DNA of 64,000 nt from Microbulbifer flavimaris (GTDB lineage: Bacteria > Pseudomonadota > Gammaproteobacteria > Pseudomonadales > Cellvibrionaceae): contig NZ_LRFG02000001.1 of assembly GCF_001641755.2 (NCBI RefSeq), positions 248,001-312,000 on the forward strand, written 5' to 3'. Positions 8,961 through 17,289 of the stretch are shown in pieces. The notes beneath the pieces were generated by a model. That model saw only the letters and a program-made list of their open reading frames with translations. It did no database searches and was not told the origin of the DNA. How positions within the stretch are numbered: the first letter of the stretch is position 1; every line of letters starts with the position of its first letter. The position numbers were made by a program, and so were the translations under genes.

Positions 8961-10448
8961 ATGACCGACATGCAGCACGACGAAAACAAGCTGATTGCCG
9001 AGCGCCGCGCGAAACTGAGCGCATTGCGTGAAAAAGGCGACGCTTTCCCGAACAGTTTCCGCCGCGAGAACCTGGCCGCTGACCTGCAGCAGTCCTTCGG
9101 TGAGAAGAGCAAGGAAGAACTCGAAGAGCTGGGCAACTCCGCCTGTGTGGCGGGCCGCATTCTCGCCAAACGCGGTCCGTTCATGGTGATTCAGGATGTT
9201 TCCGGGCGCATCCAGCTGTACGCGGACAAGGCCACACAGAAAGAGCTCAAGGAGCGTTTTGGCGGCTGGGATATCGGTGACATCGTCGGCGTGCAGGGTA
9301 CCCTGCACAAGTCAGGCAAGGGCGATCTGTACGTCAACTGCGAGAAGTACACGCTTCTGACCAAGGCCCTGCGCCCATTGCCGGAAAAATTCCACGGCAT
9401 CGCCGACCAGGAGCTGCGTTATCGCCAGCGTTACGTGGACCTGATTGCCACGCCGGAGTCCCGCGAGGTGTTCCGTATTCGCTCGCAGGTGATCGACTAC
9501 ATCCGTCGTTTCCTCAACGGCCACCACTTTATGGAAGTGGAAACGCCGATGCTGCAGGTGATCCCCGGCGGCGCCACTGCGCGCCCGTTTATCACTCACC
9601 ACAACGCGCTGGATATCGACATGTACCTGCGCGTGGCGCCGGAGCTGTACCTGAAGCGCCTGGTAGTCGGCGGTTTCGAGCGGGTCTATGAGATCAACCG
9701 CAACTTCCGCAACGAGGGTCTGTCTACCCGGCACAACCCTGAGTTCACCATGCTGGAGTTCTACCAGGCCTACGCCGATTACAACGACCTGATGGACCTC
9801 ACCGAAGAGATGCTGCGCGGTATCTGCTCTGACGTGCTGGGCTCCACTACCGTGACTTACCAGGACAGCACCTACGACTTTGCCAAGCCGTTCACGCGCC
9901 TGTCCGTGTTCGACTCCATCCTGCGTTATAACCCGGGGCTTGCACACACTGACATCGACAATATCGATGGTGCCCGCAAAGTGGCTGAGTCCCTGGATAT
10001 CCCGCTGAAGGACAGCTGGGGCCTGGGCAAGGTACAGATCGAGATCTTCGAGAAGACCGTCGAGCACCGCCTGGACCAGCCGACTTTCATCACCGAGTAC
10101 CCGACCGAAGTTTCTCCGCTGGCACGGCGCAACGACGACAATCCGTTTGTCACCGACCGCTTCGAGTTCTTCGTCGGCGGCCGCGAGATCGCCAACGGCT
10201 TCTCGGAGCTGAACGACGCCGAAGACCAAGCGGAGCGCTTTAAAGCCCAGGTCGCGGAAAAAGATGCCGGCGACGACGAGGCCATGCATTACGACGCGGA
10301 CTATATCCGCGCGCTGGAATACGGTCTGCCACCGACCGCGGGTGAGGGTATCGGTATCGACCGCCTGGTGATGCTGCTGACCAACTCACCGTCGATTCGC
10401 GACGTGCTGCTGTTCCCGCATATGCGCCCCGAGGTCAGCGGCGAATAA
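8961..10448 (+). CDS. lysS: Lysyl-tRNA synthetase (class II)
   Basis: Charges tRNA-Lys with lysine in the cytoplasm. The 495 residues comprise an N-terminal OB-fold anticodon-binding domain ([16 protein letters not shown]) and a class II catalytic core with motif 2 ([19 protein letters not shown]) and motif 3 ([20 protein letters not shown]). ATG 8961 gives the usual [16 protein letters not shown] start; the upstream TTG 8949 would add only four residues. It lies 94 bases after prfB on the same strand, in the well-known prfB-lysS pair. Confidence 0.97.
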   Translation: MTDMQHDENKLIAERRAKLSALREKGDAFPNSFRRENLAADLQQSFGEKSKEELEELGNSACVAGRILAKRGPFMVIQDVSGRIQLYADKATQKELKERFGGWDIGDIVGVQGTLHKSGKGDLYVNCEKYTLLTKALRPLPEKFHGIADQELRYRQRYVDLIATPESREVFRIRSQVIDYIRRFLNGHHFMEVETPMLQVIPGGATARPFITHHNALDIDMYLRVAPELYLKRLVVGGFERVYEINRNFRNEGLSTRHNPEFTMLEFYQAYADYNDLMDLTEEMLRGICSDVLGSTTVTYQDSTYDFAKPFTRLSVFDSILRYNPGLAHTDIDNIDGARKVAESLDIPLKDSWGLGKVQIEIFEKTVEHRLDQPTFITEYPTEVSPLARRNDDNPFVTDRFEFFVGGREIANGFSELNDAEDQAERFKAQVAEKDAGDDEAMHYDADYIRALEYGLPPTAGEGIGIDRLVMLLTNSPSIRDVLLFPHMRPEVSGE

Positions 10449-10534
10449 CAAGAGCCAGAGTCGGGAGGAGGCGGATGAAAATCTAGCGTCCCCCGGCGCT
10501 GCTTACTCCATCTCTCTCCCTTCTGGGTCAGCGG

Positions 10535-11416
10535 TCAGGGGTTGTCCCCGGTCGAATCCTGCCGGAGAAAGCGTGGACTGAACAAGGTCTGCACGCCCAG
10601 CGGCCCGGCTGACACATAGACTGTCAACTCGCTATTAGGCTTCAGACGCCTGATCACCACTGGCACTTTGCTACCTGGTGTCGCCTGATCCAGTAGAGAC
10701 CGCATGGTGCGTGCATCCGTGACGGGCGAGCCATTGTAGGACAGCAGCTGATCTCCCGGACGTATTCCGGCATTTGCGGCGTTGGACCCGTCCAGTACCG
10801 CGGTGATCACTATCTTTTCTCCGGGTGTTATCGCCTCCCGATAGCGCTCGTATTCCCACGGGCTAAGCTCACTACCGACGATTTCTTCAATGTTGTCGTA
10901 GCGCTCCAGGTTTCCCGCAATCTTGGCGGCCTCATCTGTCGACTGATCTTCCAGGTGCTTATACCGGTGGCGGAGCTGTTGCTGTTCGTAGCGGAGTTCC
11001 CACTCCCGCGCCAGAATCCTATCGACCCTGTTCTGACTGATGCCGGCCTGTACCAGCCGCTCGCGACGGGAAGTGGCAAAGCGGCTCACTGGGCGGGCTT
11101 GCTGGGGTGGCTCCCGGAGACTGCCGTTCGTGGTTGTGACATTTTCCCGGGGGGCGGAGATGGGCCGCGTTTCCACCTGCTGCCCGTGTATTTCCCCGAC
11201 CAATGCCAACAGGCGCTCCTGAATCTGCATGGCTTTTGCCAGCGAGTTCTCGAGTTTTGTAATCCGATTTTCCAGTTCCGGAGTCGACGTTTCGATAGCC
11301 CCGCTCGGGCTTGAAGTTTTTGTTAAGAGCATGGGGATGCTGACAAGAAAGCCTGTCATGGCGGCGACCAGCAGCATGATTGGTGCTGGTATCGAGCGTG
11401 GCTGCGCAGAACGCAT
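10535..11416 (-). CDS. Membrane-anchored coiled-coil/PDZ protein (paralogue 2)
   Basis: 293 residues. One N-terminal hydrophobic segment (about 12-31) would anchor it with the rest in the periplasm. It is followed by a heptad-like region (about 45-75, ITKLENSLAKAMQIQERL), an Arg/Gln-rich helical stretch, and a PDZ domain near residues 200-270 (NAANAGIRPGDQLLSYNG). No protease domain is present. The upstream gene (11677-12546) has the same plan, including the SRVxx/RRERL and LSxxEx(Y/F) segments between coil and PDZ, so the two are paralogues. The family is unknown to me; a scaffold or modulator of envelope proteolysis is speculation. Last gene of the minus-strand cluster. Confidence 0.72.
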   Translation of the reverse strand: MRSAQPRSIPAPIMLLVAAMTGFLVSIPMLLTKTSSPSGAIETSTPELENRITKLENSLAKAMQIQERLLALVGEIHGQQVETRPISAPRENVTTTNGSLREPPQQARPVSRFATSRRERLVQAGISQNRVDRILAREWELRYEQQQLRHRYKHLEDQSTDEAAKIAGNLERYDNIEEIVGSELSPWEYERYREAITPGEKIVITAVLDGSNAANAGIRPGDQLLSYNGSPVTDARTMRSLLDQATPGSKVPVVIRRLKPNSELTVYVSAGPLGVQTLFSPRFLRQDSTGDNP

Positions 11417-11676
11417 GGCGGCTCCATGAGTTTCTTATTGTTTCATCTTCCGAAAGTGATCGCCTCGGGCAGACTCCGGACGATCAGTTGACAGCTGTTA
11501 TAACTTGGATCCTCTGAATGCCGTGGTGGTTCTGTTGAGGTGTGGTCTTCGGCGACAAAAGTATTCCCTAGCGCCGGGTAATTCGTGGGTAAGAATTAAG
11601 GTGTACATGCAACTGTTCCGCAACTCAGGAAATAAAAGGCGAGGCCAATCTGGTTGCCCAAAAAAGGGGAGGTGAT

Positions 11677-12546
11677 TTATCCCTGTATGCCCAGCGGCCC
11701 ACTGGGCACATAAATGGTTTCCCGGTTATTGCTGCCGGCCCGCTGTACTTCGACGGCAACCGTTTCTCCCGGTGGTACCCGGTATACCTGCTGGCGCAGG
11801 TCGCCCATGTGGAAAATACGCTCACCGTTGTAAGAAATGATGCGGTCTCCCGCTCGTAAGCCTGCGTTCTGCGCCGGTGTGTCGGGCACAACGCGGTTGA
11901 TATTGATCTCCTGCCGGCCGCCATTGGCTTCCAGGTACAGTTCGAACTCTTCGGCGCTCAGCAGGTGGGAGAACATCCGGCGGGGATTGCTGTGTATTTC
12001 CAGCTGCTGTCGTAATGCCCGGGCTTCTTCGGAAGATTTGTCTGCCATATGGCGATACTGGTATGAAAGCCGGGTGTGCTCGAACTGAAATCGCTCTGTT
12101 TTTTCCAGCACGAACTGTGCCCGGCCTGGATCCATGCCCGCGTCGAGCAGACGCTGCATCTGCGATTGCCGGTGCTGCTGCAGGCGCTGTCTGCGGCCCA
12201 TTGCCCGAGGCCGCTCACTGACGCCGCTCTGGCCCACTCGGCTGCTGGCAGGGCGGGCTTCCCCTGCAGGCTGGCCCATATCCCCCTCGATGGACTGGCG
12301 CAGTTCCTCCACCAGCTCGAGGAGTTGTCGCTGTATCTGGGCAGATTCCCGCAGCTCCTGTTCCAGTAGTTCCACACGCTCACGCAGGGGGCGCTCGTTC
12401 TGTTGAAGACCTGCAGTAGCGGCAGGATTGGCCGCCTGTCTGTCAGCTGGCCACAGGGAAGCCGCTCCGGCTGTGATTGTCACGATTGTCGCTGCGGCGA
12501 TCAGCACGCCTGTTATTCGACTGTTCACTGTTTTCTGCTCCCGCAT
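11677..12546 (-). CDS. Membrane-anchored coiled-coil/PDZ protein (paralogue 1)
   Basis: 289 residues: N-terminal transmembrane segment (about 10-30, GVLIAAATIVTITAGAASLW), predicted coiled coil (about 45-85, RERVELLEQELRESAQIQRQLLEL), a basic helical region, and a PDZ domain near residues 205-270 (DTPAQNAGLRAGDRIISYNGE). There are no catalytic residues of a protease. ATG 12546 is used; a TTG at 12552 is in frame. It begins 12 bases after the TPM gene ends, so it is probably cotranscribed with lemA and the TPM genes. A 260-base gap separates it from its paralogue. Function unknown. Confidence 0.74.
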   Translation of the reverse strand: MREQKTVNSRITGVLIAAATIVTITAGAASLWPADRQAANPAATAGLQQNERPLRERVELLEQELRESAQIQRQLLELVEELRQSIEGDMGQPAGEARPASSRVGQSGVSERPRAMGRRQRLQQHRQSQMQRLLDAGMDPGRAQFVLEKTERFQFEHTRLSYQYRHMADKSSEEARALRQQLEIHSNPRRMFSHLLSAEEFELYLEANGGRQEININRVVPDTPAQNAGLRAGDRIISYNGERIFHMGDLRQQVYRVPPGETVAVEVQRAGSNNRETIYVPSGPLGIQG

Positions 12547-12558
12547 GCCCAAAGCCTG

Positions 12559-13170
12559 CTATTCGAGGATGACCAGGTGATCTGCCAGCTCGTTTTTGAC
12601 CTTAGTTTGCGGCGCCACTTCTGCGAGGAGGTCACCACAGCGTTCGACGCAGTGCACAAAGGCTTCACCGGTCTTTCCGCGCTTCACTTCGCCGATAAAA
12701 TGCTCGACGACTTCACGCCAGGTCTCATCGGTAATATGTTCGGCGAGTCCGCGATCCGCGAGGATTTCCACGTAGTGCTCGGCTTCCGAAACAAAAATCA
12801 GCAGGCCAAGCCGTCCCTGGGTGCTGTGCAGCTCCTGCTCCAGGAATTCCCGCCGCGCGACGTTTGCGGCGCGCCAGTACTTCACCCGTTTTGGGACCAG
12901 CCGCATGGTGATCGGTCGCCAGCGGAACAGCAGCGCCAGCAGGATGAACAGGAGCCACTGCAGGGTAAAGGCCTGGTTGTATTCGATCCACCAGGGCAGG
13001 AACTGCATCAGTGGCGCCAGCAACAGGGCCAGGAAAGCTGCCCACAATGTGGAAATATAAAGGTAGTTGTCCGATTCACGGGCGAGCACGGTGACCAGCT
13101 CGGCATCCGTGCGCGACTCCGCTTCCTTGATGGCGTCAGATACCCGCCTGCGTTGTTCGCTGGTAAGCAT
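12559..13170 (-). CDS. TPM-domain membrane protein (second TPM gene)
   Basis: 203 residues. It starts with the TPM-type segment TSEQRRRVSDAIKEAESRTDAELVTVLA, has two hydrophobic helices (about residues 45-63 and 75-95), then the remainder of the TPM fold (LGLLIFVSEAEHYVEILADRGL). This is the plan of TPM proteins usually found beside lemA; some homologues act in membrane-protein maintenance, but the biochemical role is not settled. I chose ATG 13170 (TAATG overlap with the upstream stop, GGGGGG six bases before) over ATG 13176. No signal peptide precedes the domain, unlike its neighbour. Confidence 0.82.
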   Translation of the reverse strand: MLTSEQRRRVSDAIKEAESRTDAELVTVLARESDNYLYISTLWAAFLALLLAPLMQFLPWWIEYNQAFTLQWLLFILLALLFRWRPITMRLVPKRVKYWRAANVARREFLEQELHSTQGRLGLLIFVSEAEHYVEILADRGLAEHITDETWREVVEHFIGEVKRGKTGEAFVHCVERCGDLLAEVAPQTKVKNELADHLVILE

Positions 13171-13919
13171 TACCATCCCCCCGAAGCGCCTCCGCCGCCG
13201 AAACCACCGCCGCCGCCACCGAAGCCGCCGCCGAAACCACCTCCGCCAAATCCGCCACCGAAACCGCCGCCACCGTAGTAGCCGCCATAGCGTCCGCGGC
13301 GATAGGTGCCACGGCTGGAGGGCGGGCCAAGCAATGAACCGCCAAACAGCTGCAGCATGATCAGCAGTAAGAAAAGCCCCACCAGTATGGCCATCCGCCG
13401 GTCAGTTTCCGTCTCGGTGGGCTCGGCGACATACTCGTTTCTGATCGCGGCGAGGATCGACTCCGCACCGGCGATAACACCTCCATCGAAGTCCCCGTTG
13501 CGAAAGCGGGGCAGGATTTTGGTGTGAATGATGTTGGCGGAGAGGGCATCGGTCAGCACGCCCTCGAGGCCATAACCCACTTCAATCCTCACCTGCCGCT
13601 CACTCGGCGCCACGATCAACAACACGCCGTTGTCCTTGCCTTCCTGGCCGATGCCCCAGTGCCGGCCCAGCTGGTAGCCATATTCGGCGATGGTCTGTCC
13701 CTGCAGATCCGGCACAGTCACCACGACAACCTGGTTGCTGGTCTCCTTTTCGTGGGCCTGTGCCAGTTCCGTCAACCGATACTCGGTGGCCGGGCTGAGC
13801 AGGTTGGCGTCGTCCACCACCCGTCCCGACAGTGTTGGGAACTGGAGGTCGGCGAGCGCGATCGCCACACAGAGTGCTGCGAGGAGCCCGAGAATGGCGG
13901 CGGTGATGCGGCGCGGCAT
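13170..13919 (-). CDS. YgcG-type TPM-domain protein with Gly-rich tail
   Basis: 249 residues: a signal peptide (ILGLLAALCVAIALA, about residues 9-23), a periplasmic TPM domain beginning LSGRVVDDANLLSPATEYRL, one transmembrane helix (about 178-198, AILVGLFLLLIMLQLFGG), and a low-complexity GGGFGGGFGGGG tail. This is the standard architecture of LemA-associated TPM (YgcG) proteins. It lies 21 bases after lemA and overlaps the second TPM gene at TAATG. The family is linked to membrane/phosphatase roles in plants and protein quality control in bacteria; the exact job here is unknown. Confidence 0.87.
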   Translation of the reverse strand: MPRRITAAILGLLAALCVAIALADLQFPTLSGRVVDDANLLSPATEYRLTELAQAHEKETSNQVVVVTVPDLQGQTIAEYGYQLGRHWGIGQEGKDNGVLLIVAPSERQVRIEVGYGLEGVLTDALSANIIHTKILPRFRNGDFDGGVIAGAESILAAIRNEYVAEPTETETDRRMAILVGLFLLLIMLQLFGGSLLGPPSSRGTYRRGRYGGYYGGGGFGGGFGGGGFGGGFGGGGGGFGGGGASGGW

Positions 13920-13940
13920 GATCGCTGCTTCTGCTCTGGG

Positions 13941-14570
13941 TTATTGAAAGTCGACTTCTGGCGGCTCTTCGGCGTTCTCCCTGGTCGCTTCGAAAGTGGG
14001 GCGTAGAGGCATATCACTGTAGAGCACCATGTGCCAGATCCGCCCCGGGAAGGTACGGATCTCCGTGTTGTAGCCCTGCACCGCAGAGATATAATCGCGC
14101 CGGGCAACACTGATGCGGTTTTCCGTGCCTTCCAGCTGCGATTGCAGAGCGAGGAAGTTCTGGTTGGACTTGAGGTCCGGGTAGCGCTCTACCACGACCA
14201 TCAAGCGTGACAGCGCGCCGCTCAACTGCTGTTGGGCCTGCTCGAACTGCTGCAGCTTGGCCGGGTCGTTGATGATGTTTTCATCCACCTGCATGGAGTT
14301 GACCTTGGCTCTGGCCTCGGTGACCGCCTGCAGGGTCTCCCGCTCCTGGTCGGCGTAGGCCTTGACGGTCTTCACCAGGTTGGGAATAAGATCGGCTCGC
14401 CGCTGGTACTGGTTTTCCACCTGCGCCCAGGCGGCTTTCACCTGCTCGTCCATGGTGGGGATGTTGTTGATGCCGCAGCCGCTGGCTGAGACAACAAAAA
14501 GTGCCAGTAGTGGCCAGTAAATAAGGCGCCAATGCAGTGAGCCTTTGCCGCTGAGTATTCCTGAAGACAT
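13941..14570 (-). CDS. lemA: LemA family protein
   Basis: 209 residues. The N-terminal hydrophobic segment ends SASGCGINN, a probable lipobox, so a lipid-anchored form is likely. Then comes the hallmark LemA helix bundle: AAWAQVENQYQRRADLIPNLVKTVKAYA, the YPDLKSNQNFLALQSQLEGTENRI block and the ARRDYI motif. Known LemA proteins sit with TPM proteins in bacterial membranes; their biochemical role is unresolved. ATG 14570 is preferred; a longer upstream reading would run into the divergent yaeQ. First gene of the minus-strand lemA-TPM-TPM-PDZ-PDZ cluster. Confidence 0.92.
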   Translation of the reverse strand: MSSGILSGKGSLHWRLIYWPLLALFVVSASGCGINNIPTMDEQVKAAWAQVENQYQRRADLIPNLVKTVKAYADQERETLQAVTEARAKVNSMQVDENIINDPAKLQQFEQAQQQLSGALSRLMVVVERYPDLKSNQNFLALQSQLEGTENRISVARRDYISAVQGYNTEIRTFPGRIWHMVLYSDMPLRPTFEATRENAEEPPEVDFQ

Positions 14571-14604
14571 TGCTGTTACCCGCTTTTTGCAAATAAGCCC
14601 GACA

Positions 14605-14626
14605 ATAATAGCCCCCCGATATCGGG
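14605..14626 (-). promoter_or_regulatory. Palindrome and possible -10 box between lemA and yaeQ
   Basis: In the 87-base divergent gap, 14615-14626 is a perfect 12-bp palindrome (CCCGATATCGGG). Beside it, reading toward lemA, is TATTAT (14610-14605), a plausible -10 box without a good -35. The palindrome would sit in the spacer region, so an operator is possible. Weak evidence. Confidence 0.25.
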
Positions 14627-14657
14627 TGGCTGCCGCGCCCAGAGAAAGAGAAACCGA

Positions 14658-15194
14658 ATGGCACTGAAAGCTACGATATTCAAGGCTCACTTACAGATTG
14701 CGGACATGGATCGCGAATACTACGGGGCCCACAGCCTCACCCTGGCGCGCCATCCGTCAGAGACCGATGAGCGGATGATGGTGCGACTGCTGGCATTTGC
14801 CCTGAATGCCACTGAACGGCTGGAATTTACCCGCGGGCTCTCCTCAGACGATGAGGCAGATCTCTGGCAGTGGAGCCTCGGTGGGGAGCTGGAGACCTGG
14901 ATCGAGGTGGGGCTGCCATCAGAGGAGCGGATTCGGAAAGCCTGCGCCCGGGCCCGGCGGGTCTTGGTGTACAGTTACGGTCGCCGCACAGCGCCGGTAT
15001 GGTGGCAGAAACTGGAAGGGACCCTATCGCGCTTCGATAACCTGCATGTTTTCCAGTTGCCTGCCGACGCCTGCGAGGCGCTCGCCGGGTTGGCGGACCG
15101 CAATATGGAGTTGCAGGTGACCATCCAGGATGGCCATATTTGGATAGGCTCTGACGCCGAGAGTGTCGAAGTCGTGCCCGAAAACCTGAAATAA
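14658..15194 (+). CDS. yaeQ: YaeQ family protein
   Basis: 178 residues, close to E. coli YaeQ (181). The N-terminus ALKATIFKAHLQIADMDREYY and the segments HPSETDERMMVRLLAFAL and LPSEERIRKACARA are typical of the family. YaeQ has a PD-(D/E)XK nuclease-like fold by structure; it was once reported to suppress loss of the RfaH elongation factor, but no activity is firmly established. Divergent from lemA, and 34 bases before yajQ. Confidence 0.93.
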   Translation: MALKATIFKAHLQIADMDREYYGAHSLTLARHPSETDERMMVRLLAFALNATERLEFTRGLSSDDEADLWQWSLGGELETWIEVGLPSEERIRKACARARRVLVYSYGRRTAPVWWQKLEGTLSRFDNLHVFQLPADACEALAGLADRNMELQVTIQDGHIWIGSDAESVEVVPENLK

Positions 15195-15228
15195 ACCGCC
15201 CGTAAAGTAAGAGAGAACGGAGAAGCCA

Positions 15229-15711
15229 ATGCCTTCCTTTGACATTGTGTCTGAAGTGGACAAACACCAACTCACCAACGCCGTAGATCAGGTGAACCGC
15301 ACTGTGGGAAACCGCTTTGACTTCAAGGGTGTGGATGCCGAGGTGGAGATGAATGAATTCTCCCTGGTCATCCGTGCGGAAGCGGAAATGCAGGTGACGC
15401 AGATGGTGGACATGCTGCGCGGTTCGCTGATCAAGTGCGACATCGATCCCCAGGCCATGGAAATCGGTGAGATGGAGCAGTCCGGCAAGGTGGTCAAGCA
15501 GGCTATCACCATGAAGAACGGCCTCGACAAAGAGCTGGCAAAAAAAATCGTCAAGCTGATCAAGGACGAGAAGATGAAGGTACAGGCCTCCATCCAGGGC
15601 GACCAGGTTCGCGTGACCGGCAAAAAGCGCGATGACCTGCAGCAGGTGATTGCCCTGTTGCGGGGCAAGGAGCTTGGTCAGCCATTACAGTTCGAAAACT
15701 TCCGCGACTGA
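15229..15711 (+). CDS. yajQ: YajQ family cyclic-di-GMP/nucleotide-binding protein
   Basis: 160 residues of the standard YajQ length, with the conserved start PSFDIVSEVD and the second ferredoxin-like half (KKIVKLIKDEKMKVQASIQGDQVRVTGKKRDDLQ). Homologues in Xanthomonas and Pseudomonas bind cyclic di-GMP and affect transcription; others were described as RNA/nucleotide binding. A ribosome binding site (GAGAACGGAG) precedes ATG 15229. The propeller gene starts 8 bases after the stop, suggesting an operon. Confidence 0.95.
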   Translation: MPSFDIVSEVDKHQLTNAVDQVNRTVGNRFDFKGVDAEVEMNEFSLVIRAEAEMQVTQMVDMLRGSLIKCDIDPQAMEIGEMEQSGKVVKQAITMKNGLDKELAKKIVKLIKDEKMKVQASIQGDQVRVTGKKRDDLQQVIALLRGKELGQPLQFENFRD

Positions 15712-15719
15712 GTCTGCCG

Positions 15720-16706
15720 ATGCCCAAGCTGTCCCGTCTGTTTCTCGCTGGCATCATGTTCGGCTGGAGCCTGGTCTGCACAGCGGAGACGGTGCGCACG
15801 GCAAAACTGCTGGGCGCCTGGTGGCTGGAGGGCAGTGCGGGGTTGGATATTTCCGGGCTCAGTTTCTGTGACGGCGAGCTGCTCGCGGTTTCAGACAAGC
15901 GCGATGACCGTCTCTATCGCATCCGCCTGCCGAACCGGCCGGATGTGAGAACAGCAGCGCTGGATATCCGCAGCCAGTTCCAATCGCCAGAAGCGCCGGA
16001 TCACGAGAGTCTGGTCAACCGCCTGGCCGCGCTGGTGCGCCCCGGTGCGCAAATGGACTTTGAGGGCGTCACCTGCGACGCAGATCACCGTTTTGTTGTC
16101 AGTGAGCGCCACGACCGCATTGCCCGTATCAGCGCGAGCGAAACGGGAGATGTTCAACTTAATTGGTTGCCATTCCGTTGGCGAGAGGCGGCCCGCTTCC
16201 AAGGCTATTTGCAGGTCTTCAACGCGGGCAGCGAGGGGATTACCCGTTCCGGAACCGCAGAACGGCCGGAGTTCTGGATTGCGCTGGAGCGCCAGCCCCG
16301 CGGTCTGTTACGCCTGAAGGGGGCAACGGAGCAAGCGGGACAGGGCGCTGACCTGGAATTCCGGCAGTTGCCGCCGGTGGCCGGGCTGGATTTTTACGGC
16401 CGCGCTGAGGACGTCACCGGGCTGGATATTTTCCGCGGCGGCCTCTATACCCTCGAGCGCAACGCGTTTGCCGTTTGCCGTCGCTCTTTGCAGACGCTGG
16501 AGGCGAGTTGGTGCATCGACTATCGAGCAGTCGAGGAGGCCCCGATATTTGTCTATGCGGATACCCGCTTTGGCAAAGCCGAGGGCCTGGCCGTCAGCGA
16601 AAATGGTATATACGTGGTGCTCGACAACAACAATGTGGCGCGCGCCGCTGACCCCTCGGATCAGCGGGCGCTGCTGATGCATCTAGCGCATCCCGATCAC
16701 CCGTGA
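15720..16706 (+). CDS. Predicted exported beta-propeller-like protein, unknown
   Basis: 328 residues with an N-terminal signal peptide (LFLAGIMFGWSLVCTAE, cleavage near residue 23). The mature part has repeating strand patterns typical of SdiA-regulated or esterase-like-phytase propellers: ISGLSFCDGELLAVSDKRDDRLYRI, FEGVTCDADHRFVVSERHDRIARI, SEGITRSGTAERPEFWIALERQ and AEGLAVSENGIYVVLDNNN. A periplasmic location is predicted. No catalytic residues can be named. Starts 8 bases after yajQ and overlaps the next gene by four bases (GTGA). Confidence 0.65.
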   Translation: MPKLSRLFLAGIMFGWSLVCTAETVRTAKLLGAWWLEGSAGLDISGLSFCDGELLAVSDKRDDRLYRIRLPNRPDVRTAALDIRSQFQSPEAPDHESLVNRLAALVRPGAQMDFEGVTCDADHRFVVSERHDRIARISASETGDVQLNWLPFRWREAARFQGYLQVFNAGSEGITRSGTAERPEFWIALERQPRGLLRLKGATEQAGQGADLEFRQLPPVAGLDFYGRAEDVTGLDIFRGGLYTLERNAFAVCRRSLQTLEASWCIDYRAVEEAPIFVYADTRFGKAEGLAVSENGIYVVLDNNNVARAADPSDQRALLMHLAHPDHP

Positions 16707-17287
16707 GCAAGCTGATTCCGCTGCTGGAGGAAGTGCGTAAGTGCCGCCTCTGTGAGGATGAATTGCCGCTGGGAGCGAATCCGGTCCTGCGCGCCTCGCC
16801 GACGGCGCGGTTGCTGGTGATCGGGCAGGCGCCGGGAACCAGGGTGCATGAGACCGGCATCCCCTGGAATGATCCCTCCGGCGACCGGCTGCGGCAGTGG
16901 CTGGATATGGACCGGCAGACTTTCTATGATGAATCCCGCATTGCCATCATCCCCATGGGCTTCTGTTACCCGGGCCGCGGCAAGGGCGGCGACCTGCCGC
17001 CGAGAAAAGAGTGTGCACCGACCTGGCATGCACAGTTGCTGGAACAGCTGCCAAACCTGAAACTCACCCTTCTGATTGGCCAGTATGCGCAACGCTATTA
17101 CCTGCCGCACTGGTATGGCAGCATTACCGAAAACGTGCGCCACTTTCGCAATGCCTTGCCTGCCGGCTTTTTCCCCCTGCCGCACCCGAGCCCGCGCAAT
17201 ACGCTGTGGCTGAAACAGCGCCCCTGGTTTGAGAGCGAAGTCGTGCCCGCGCTGCAAAAAGAAATAAAAAGAATCTTTCGGAAATAA
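16703..17287 (+). CDS. Uracil-DNA glycosylase family protein (not family 1)
   Basis: 194 residues. The N-terminal part has a CRLC pair, then the glycosylase motif [17 protein letters not shown], comparable to the GEAPG motif of family 4/5 glycosylases, and a C-terminal [11 protein letters not shown] that supplies the second active-site motif. Conserved PRKEC and [11 protein letters not shown] match a clade often annotated simply as uracil-DNA glycosylase family. Only two cysteines are near the N-terminus, so a family 4 iron-sulfur cluster looks unlikely. GTG 16703 overlaps the previous stop (GTGA); ung follows 2 bases after its stop, so two glycosylase-fold proteins are co-expressed. Confidence 0.8.
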   Translation: MSKLIPLLEEVRKCRLCEDELPLGANPVLRASPTARLLVIGQAPGTRVHETGIPWNDPSGDRLRQWLDMDRQTFYDESRIAIIPMGFCYPGRGKGGDLPPRKECAPTWHAQLLEQLPNLKLTLLIGQYAQRYYLPHWYGSITENVRHFRNALPAGFFPLPHPSPRNTLWLKQRPWFESEVVPALQKEIKRIFRK

Positions 17288-17289
17288 CC

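Noticed and set aside
12403-13278. Plus-strand frame with a Pro/Lys-rich tail
   Set aside because: The PPPPKP tail is the complement of the Gly-rich tail of the TPM gene.
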